Translations under genes and position numbers: made by a program
In this document: one piece after another, positions 7,132-10,033 of the stretch
Layout of the letters: each line of letters begins with the position of its first letter
Position numbering within the stretch: the first letter of the stretch is position 1
The notes under the pieces: generated by a model
The model's database searches: none
What the model saw: only the letters and a program-made list of their open reading frames with translations
What the model was told of the DNA's origin: nothing
DNA from: Planctomycetota bacterium
GTDB lineage: Bacteria; Planctomycetota; Planctomycetia; Pirellulales; UBA7805
Direction of reading: 5' to 3'
Assembly (NCBI GenBank): GCA_030605285.1
Contig: JAUWIQ010000036.1
Span: 1 to 10,033, forward strand
Length of the DNA: 10,033 nucleotides

Positions 7132-7386
7132 TTAAAGCTGTTTCGCTAAAACTTCGAACCGGTAGGGCAGATGCCGCCCCTCAAGCGGTGTTCCCCATTC
7201 ATCGCGAGATGCGCGCCGCAACGGTGTTTTTTGTATCAAGGCATCCCAAATCTCGTCATGCGTCCGCAACGAGTAGCCATCCTTGTGCGTCTGCTGCCCG
7301 CTCGGTCGCGTGACAAGGAGTCGGCTTTCGACCTTTTCGATTCGCGTTCTCCGGCTTGGCGGGGTGGCCCCGAAAGTACGGCGCGT
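7132..7386 (-). pseudogene. Protein-like open stretch in frame after the DUF4159 gene stop (possible gene remnant or readthrough tail)
   Basis: Directly after the TAG of the DUF4159-repeat gene, the same minus-strand frame stays open for 84 codons and ends in TAA at 7132-7134. It contains no ATG or GTG, so it cannot be an ordinary start-to-stop gene, although one internal TTG exists. The translation looks fairly protein-like, with balanced composition and segments such as KDGYSLRTHDEIWDALI (35-51) and DEWGTPLEGRHLPYRFEVL (62-80). I do not recognise the family. It may be the 3' remnant of a decayed gene, a former C-terminal extension now cut by the TAG, or chance: an open run of this length is not rare at this base composition. 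The rest of the 288-bp gap between the peptidase and DUF4159 stops (7099-7131) holds nothing else I can support. Confidence 0.3.
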
Positions 7387-9762
7387 CTAATGCAATAACG
7401 AGTAAAGAATCACATTGATTGCAATCCGAGTTGCGTCTTCCGGGGTGTAGCCCCGACAGTGTGGCGAAACGTGCTTTTCCAGCGCACAGCTCAAATCGAA
7501 GGGCGAAAAAATAACGCCCCAGCGATCGTTCACGAGGATCCCATCCAATTGCACCGGCCCACGTTTTTCAAGAATTTTCCATCCCGCTCCGTCGGACTTG
7601 CGGATGGTTTCCCTCCTAGCAACTTGACTTAAGTCCGCACCGCCATACTCGGCGGTCAAAAGTGGGTGGTTGCTTGGAATCGACACCAGAGGCTTACCAA
7701 AGGTTGCCTGCATTTCTCGCTGAAAGGCTTTAGTAAAAGCGGGACTGGCACAGATAGAATCTGCTAAAACGGTTCCCCCGCGTTCAACAAATGACTTAAG
7801 TTGTTGTTTTTCCTGCGGGGTAAGTCGGAAGTCGTGTCGTCCGTGCATGTAGACGAAGTGGTATTGAAACAATCCGGGATCTTGGAGTGAAATCAGGGGT
7901 ATCTCGGTCGCCGTATGCATATCGAGGGTGTGTGCCAGAGATTCCATCAGATGGGTCATGGCTCGCGGCGCAGCATCACAACCACCCGCATGTTGTAGTT
8001 TAGCGATGGCAAAATGCCCGCGCGTTTCATTGTCCTCCGCTTCCAGACGTGCCAGGGTACTGGGAATTGCATCTTTTGGTTTCAGCTTGCGATTCGTCGC
8101 ATAGGCCAGCACGTTGATTCCAATGGATCGGCAAGTGTCGATTTCGCGTTGCGCGGAATCGCTGGGTGCTGACTTTTCGCCCGGTGTTGCGAGTTCCCAA
8201 TAGCAGGAGAGGTTGCCGGGACAGTAGACCACGCTGGTTTTGCAGGCGAAATTGATACCCCAGAGCCAACGGCCCTCGGGATCCACATGGTCCGGATCGA
8301 CTTTCTCATCGATCGACCAGATCGGATGCTGGGGATCCAGTGGTTGTAGCGGGTATTCAGGTTCCGGAAAAATCGCTTTTAATTCGTTGCGCAGTGAAGC
8401 GTCGAATCCGTTGTCTCCACAGCAGCCGTCGGCGAAAATAAACCCCCCCTGTTCCACATACCGTCGCAGTGCCTGGCGCTGTGAGGTGGAGAATTGGAAA
8501 GGTTCGCTCCCGGAAAGAAAAAGCACGGGAGTTTGAGCGTAGTCGTCGGCCCCGGCACGTTCGGAATCAATCACTTGCCACGTCAGTGGCATCTTCCACT
8601 TGCGCTCCGTATAACGCGTGAGTCGGGTCAAGTCATTCGGCGTCCGATTCCAATCATCTCCCGATCGTTTCAATTTAGCAATCAGCACCGGTCGGCGGCC
8701 CTTGGCCAAAAAGAGCAATGCGAAACTGGTTGCGATCTGGGTATTGTCTTCCGCAAAACCACCACCGGTCCAATGTCCATCGGGGTGTTGGTTGCCTAAC
8801 AAAAACGCGGCGCCTTCCCGATACCAATCGTATTTGTGGCGTTTCCCGGTTGTTTTCTCGAGCGGTCCGAAAAAGAACCGCTTGCCGGAAATCCGTCCCA
8901 CCCGCTCCATGGCATAAAGGTAGTAAAGATTGTTTTGTTCGATCGCATCGCCAATACGGCTGCCTTCAATCGGATTGTGCCGCACAGAAAAGTTTCGACC
9001 CATCCACTCCAATCCTTTATTGACGAACTTATTTCGCAGAGGATCGCCGCAAACACAGTTGCCATCGACCCACCGTGCATCGCTGCCGATAAGATTCCGT
9101 TCAGCGATGATCACCGAGGCGATCCCCGCACAGGTCATGCTGCCGCGACCCGGTCGCGGTGGATAACCCCAGGCCCCGGACCGCCGTTGAGTTCGTTGCC
9201 AGTAACCCAGGGTATGACGCCACGTCTCCCGGTTGACCTCAAAACCCGCAAGTGCCGATTCGTGCAAGGCCAGAATCGCAAACTGGGTGTTTGAAGGATC
9301 GCCTCCTCCGGAGGCGTAACCCCAGGAACCGCGCTTGGGTCCGCTGGAAATTTGCTGGGCCTCCAGCCAACGAACGTTGTCCCGAATGGTGCTGCGGTCG
9401 AGCGGACTGCCGATCCGACAATAGACCATCGTTTGCAATGCGATCGTGTAAGTCTGAGGTTCCGCAGAGTTCCGCAGGGTTCTCAGGTACTTGACCGCTT
9501 TACGAACTGTGGGATCCTCCGGCGGGACCCCGGCTTCGAGCAAGGCAAGCGTACAGAGGGCCGTCACCCCCCCGGAAAAACCTCGGTAGGGTGTCCAATT
9601 TCCGCGACTCTTCTGCCCCTGCTTCAAATGGCGGATGGCCCGAGAAATAGCACCCTGAACGGCTTCCGATGAAATCTCGTCGCGGGCCCGGCTTGTGCAT
9701 GGCGCCGCCAGGATAATCGTTGCGATCAGACCGAGATGCAGGAAAATACGCGAGAGAAACAT
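7387..9762 (-). CDS. Secreted protein with squalene-cyclase/prenyltransferase-like repeats and two tandem DUF4159-like domains
   Basis: This 791-residue exported protein of unknown activity begins with a signal peptide (core 8-20, cleavage perhaps near Ala26). Residues about 35-360 form an alpha-toroid of the squalene-cyclase/prenyltransferase repeat type. Repeats centre on SRGNWTPYRGFSGGVTALC (52-70), RGSWGYASGGGDPSNTQFA (144-162), SGAWGYPPRPGRGSMTCAG (195-213) and DGHWTGGGFAEDNTQIATS (328-346). No DXDD cyclase acid motif is visible, so terpene cyclisation is unlikely and binding more likely. Residues about 380-555 and 583-791 are two DUF4159-like domains, a family with a glutamine-amidotransferase-like fold. 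Paired motifs include YVEQGGFIFAD (435-445) with FVERGGTVLAD (658-668), NLSC (517-520) with DLSC (756-759), and GINVLAYA (548-555) with AINVILYS (781-788). DUF4159 genes often sit with MoxR, DUF58 and BatA genes, and a MoxR gene starts divergently 160 bp away. The ATG at 9762 lacks a clear Shine-Dalgarno. Confidence 0.85.
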   Translation of the reverse strand: MFLSRIFLHLGLIATIILAAPCTSRARDEISSEAVQGAISRAIRHLKQGQKSRGNWTPYRGFSGGVTALCTLALLEAGVPPEDPTVRKAVKYLRTLRNSAEPQTYTIALQTMVYCRIGSPLDRSTIRDNVRWLEAQQISSGPKRGSWGYASGGGDPSNTQFAILALHESALAGFEVNRETWRHTLGYWQRTQRRSGAWGYPPRPGRGSMTCAGIASVIIAERNLIGSDARWVDGNCVCGDPLRNKFVNKGLEWMGRNFSVRHNPIEGSRIGDAIEQNNLYYLYAMERVGRISGKRFFFGPLEKTTGKRHKYDWYREGAAFLLGNQHPDGHWTGGGFAEDNTQIATSFALLFLAKGRRPVLIAKLKRSGDDWNRTPNDLTRLTRYTERKWKMPLTWQVIDSERAGADDYAQTPVLFLSGSEPFQFSTSQRQALRRYVEQGGFIFADGCCGDNGFDASLRNELKAIFPEPEYPLQPLDPQHPIWSIDEKVDPDHVDPEGRWLWGINFACKTSVVYCPGNLSCYWELATPGEKSAPSDSAQREIDTCRSIGINVLAYATNRKLKPKDAIPSTLARLEAEDNETRGHFAIAKLQHAGGCDAAPRAMTHLMESLAHTLDMHTATEIPLISLQDPGLFQYHFVYMHGRHDFRLTPQEKQQLKSFVERGGTVLADSICASPAFTKAFQREMQATFGKPLVSIPSNHPLLTAEYGGADLSQVARRETIRKSDGAGWKILEKRGPVQLDGILVNDRWGVIFSPFDLSCALEKHVSPHCRGYTPEDATRIAINVILYSLLH

Positions 9763-9843
9763 AACCGTACAAGCTATGGTTGGGTAATACCTATACCATC
9801 TTAGAGCGGACCTCCCCTGGCGGCAATTGAACTTGGATCTCCG

Positions 9844-9872
9844 TTGCTGCCGACAATTTACGCTTATAGAAT
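9844..9872 (+). promoter_or_regulatory. Weak candidate promoter for the MoxR gene
   Basis: TTGCTG (9844-9849) and TAGAAT (9867-9872) are 17 bp apart and lie upstream of the MoxR ATG, predicting a leader of about 45 nt. The -10 matches at five of six positions but the -35 only at three. I found no comparable promoter facing the DUF4159 gene in the 160-bp divergent gap (9763-9922). Confidence 0.25.
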
Positions 9873-9922
9873 ACAGCTACCTGAATTGTGGCACTATTTT
9901 CTCCTCGACTTGGACTGTCTGG

Positions 9923-10033
9923 ATGAGCGATCAGAACGTGGCAACCAAGCAAAAAAGCCTGGGCGACATTCTCCAAGAATTCAGCCAGCATCGACGCGTC
10001 ATGCAGGAAGAGCTGCAGAAGGTGATCGTCGGC
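9923..10033 (+). CDS. MoxR-type AAA ATPase, N-terminal 37 codons only (runs off right edge)
   Basis: The frame starts MSDQNVATKQKSLGDILQEF and stays open to the window end. The last visible residues, MQEELQKVIVG (27-37), match the start of the MoxR/AAA_3 ATPase fold, where the next part would be a Gln and then the Walker A loop. MoxR ATPases are cytoplasmic chaperone-like enzymes that usually act with DUF58 and von Willebrand factor A membrane proteins, here expected to the right. The Walker motifs are outside the window, so the call rests on this short segment and on the divergent DUF4159 neighbour. The frame continues upstream of the ATG without another start codon before 9887, so 9923 is the likely start. 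No clear Shine-Dalgarno precedes it. Confidence 0.75.
   Translation, partial: MSDQNVATKQKSLGDILQEFSQHRRVMQEELQKVIVG

Noticed and set aside
7083..7398. Two small plus-strand frames in the gap after the peptidase gene
   Set aside because: The translations are low-complexity and lack ribosome-binding sites. The minus frame over the same bases reads more like protein.
9791..9991. Minus-strand frame of 66 codons upstream of the DUF4159 gene
   Set aside because: It runs antisense into the MoxR start and across the divergent promoter gap, with no recognisable features.

Overview
The window looks like chromosomal DNA from a planctomycete, probably of the Pirellulales type. This is inferred from gene content and from no database search. 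The pointers are a large secreted protein joining squalene-cyclase-like repeats to DUF4159 domains next to a divergent MoxR ATPase, an LptD-type outer-membrane protein beside an EF-P-like factor, a moderately GC-rich base composition, and few clear Shine-Dalgarno sites. I see no rRNA, tRNA, CRISPR array, insertion sequence or prophage gene.

Layout, left to right. (1) Bases 1-1642, plus strand: the C-terminal part of a beta-type DNA methyltransferase, cut by the left edge, overlaps by an ATGA junction with a TIM-barrel sugar-phosphate isomerase/epimerase-type protein. (2) Bases 1746-5976, minus strand: four genes run leftward in the order LptD-like outer-membrane protein, EfpL/YeiP-type elongation factor, DUF2007 protein, and a two-cluster 4Fe-4S ferredoxin. 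A hairpin sits directly after the ferredoxin stop, where this unit converges with unit 1. The LptD-like gene has a near-consensus sigma-70-type promoter (TTGACC, 18 bp, TATAAT). The ferredoxin may have its own weaker promoter. (3) Bases 6349-7098, plus strand: a secreted trypsin-like serine peptidase with an intact His-Asp-Ser triad, expressed from a good divergent promoter. (4) Bases 7387-9762, minus strand: a 791-residue secreted protein with alpha-toroid repeats and two DUF4159-like domains in tandem. It is followed, in the same frame after its stop, by an 84-codon open stretch that reads like protein. (5) From 9923, plus strand: the first 37 codons of a MoxR-type AAA ATPase that runs off the right edge.

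Units 2, 3 and 4 mainly concern the cell envelope: outer-membrane assembly, a periplasmic peptidase, and a secreted protein of a family often found with MoxR/DUF58/BatA genes. EfpL would help ribosomes through stalling sequences. No obvious new defence or mobile system is visible. The points most worth a second look are the duplicated DUF4159 architecture, the in-frame open stretch behind it, and the promoter evidence that moves two gene starts well inside the longest open frames.
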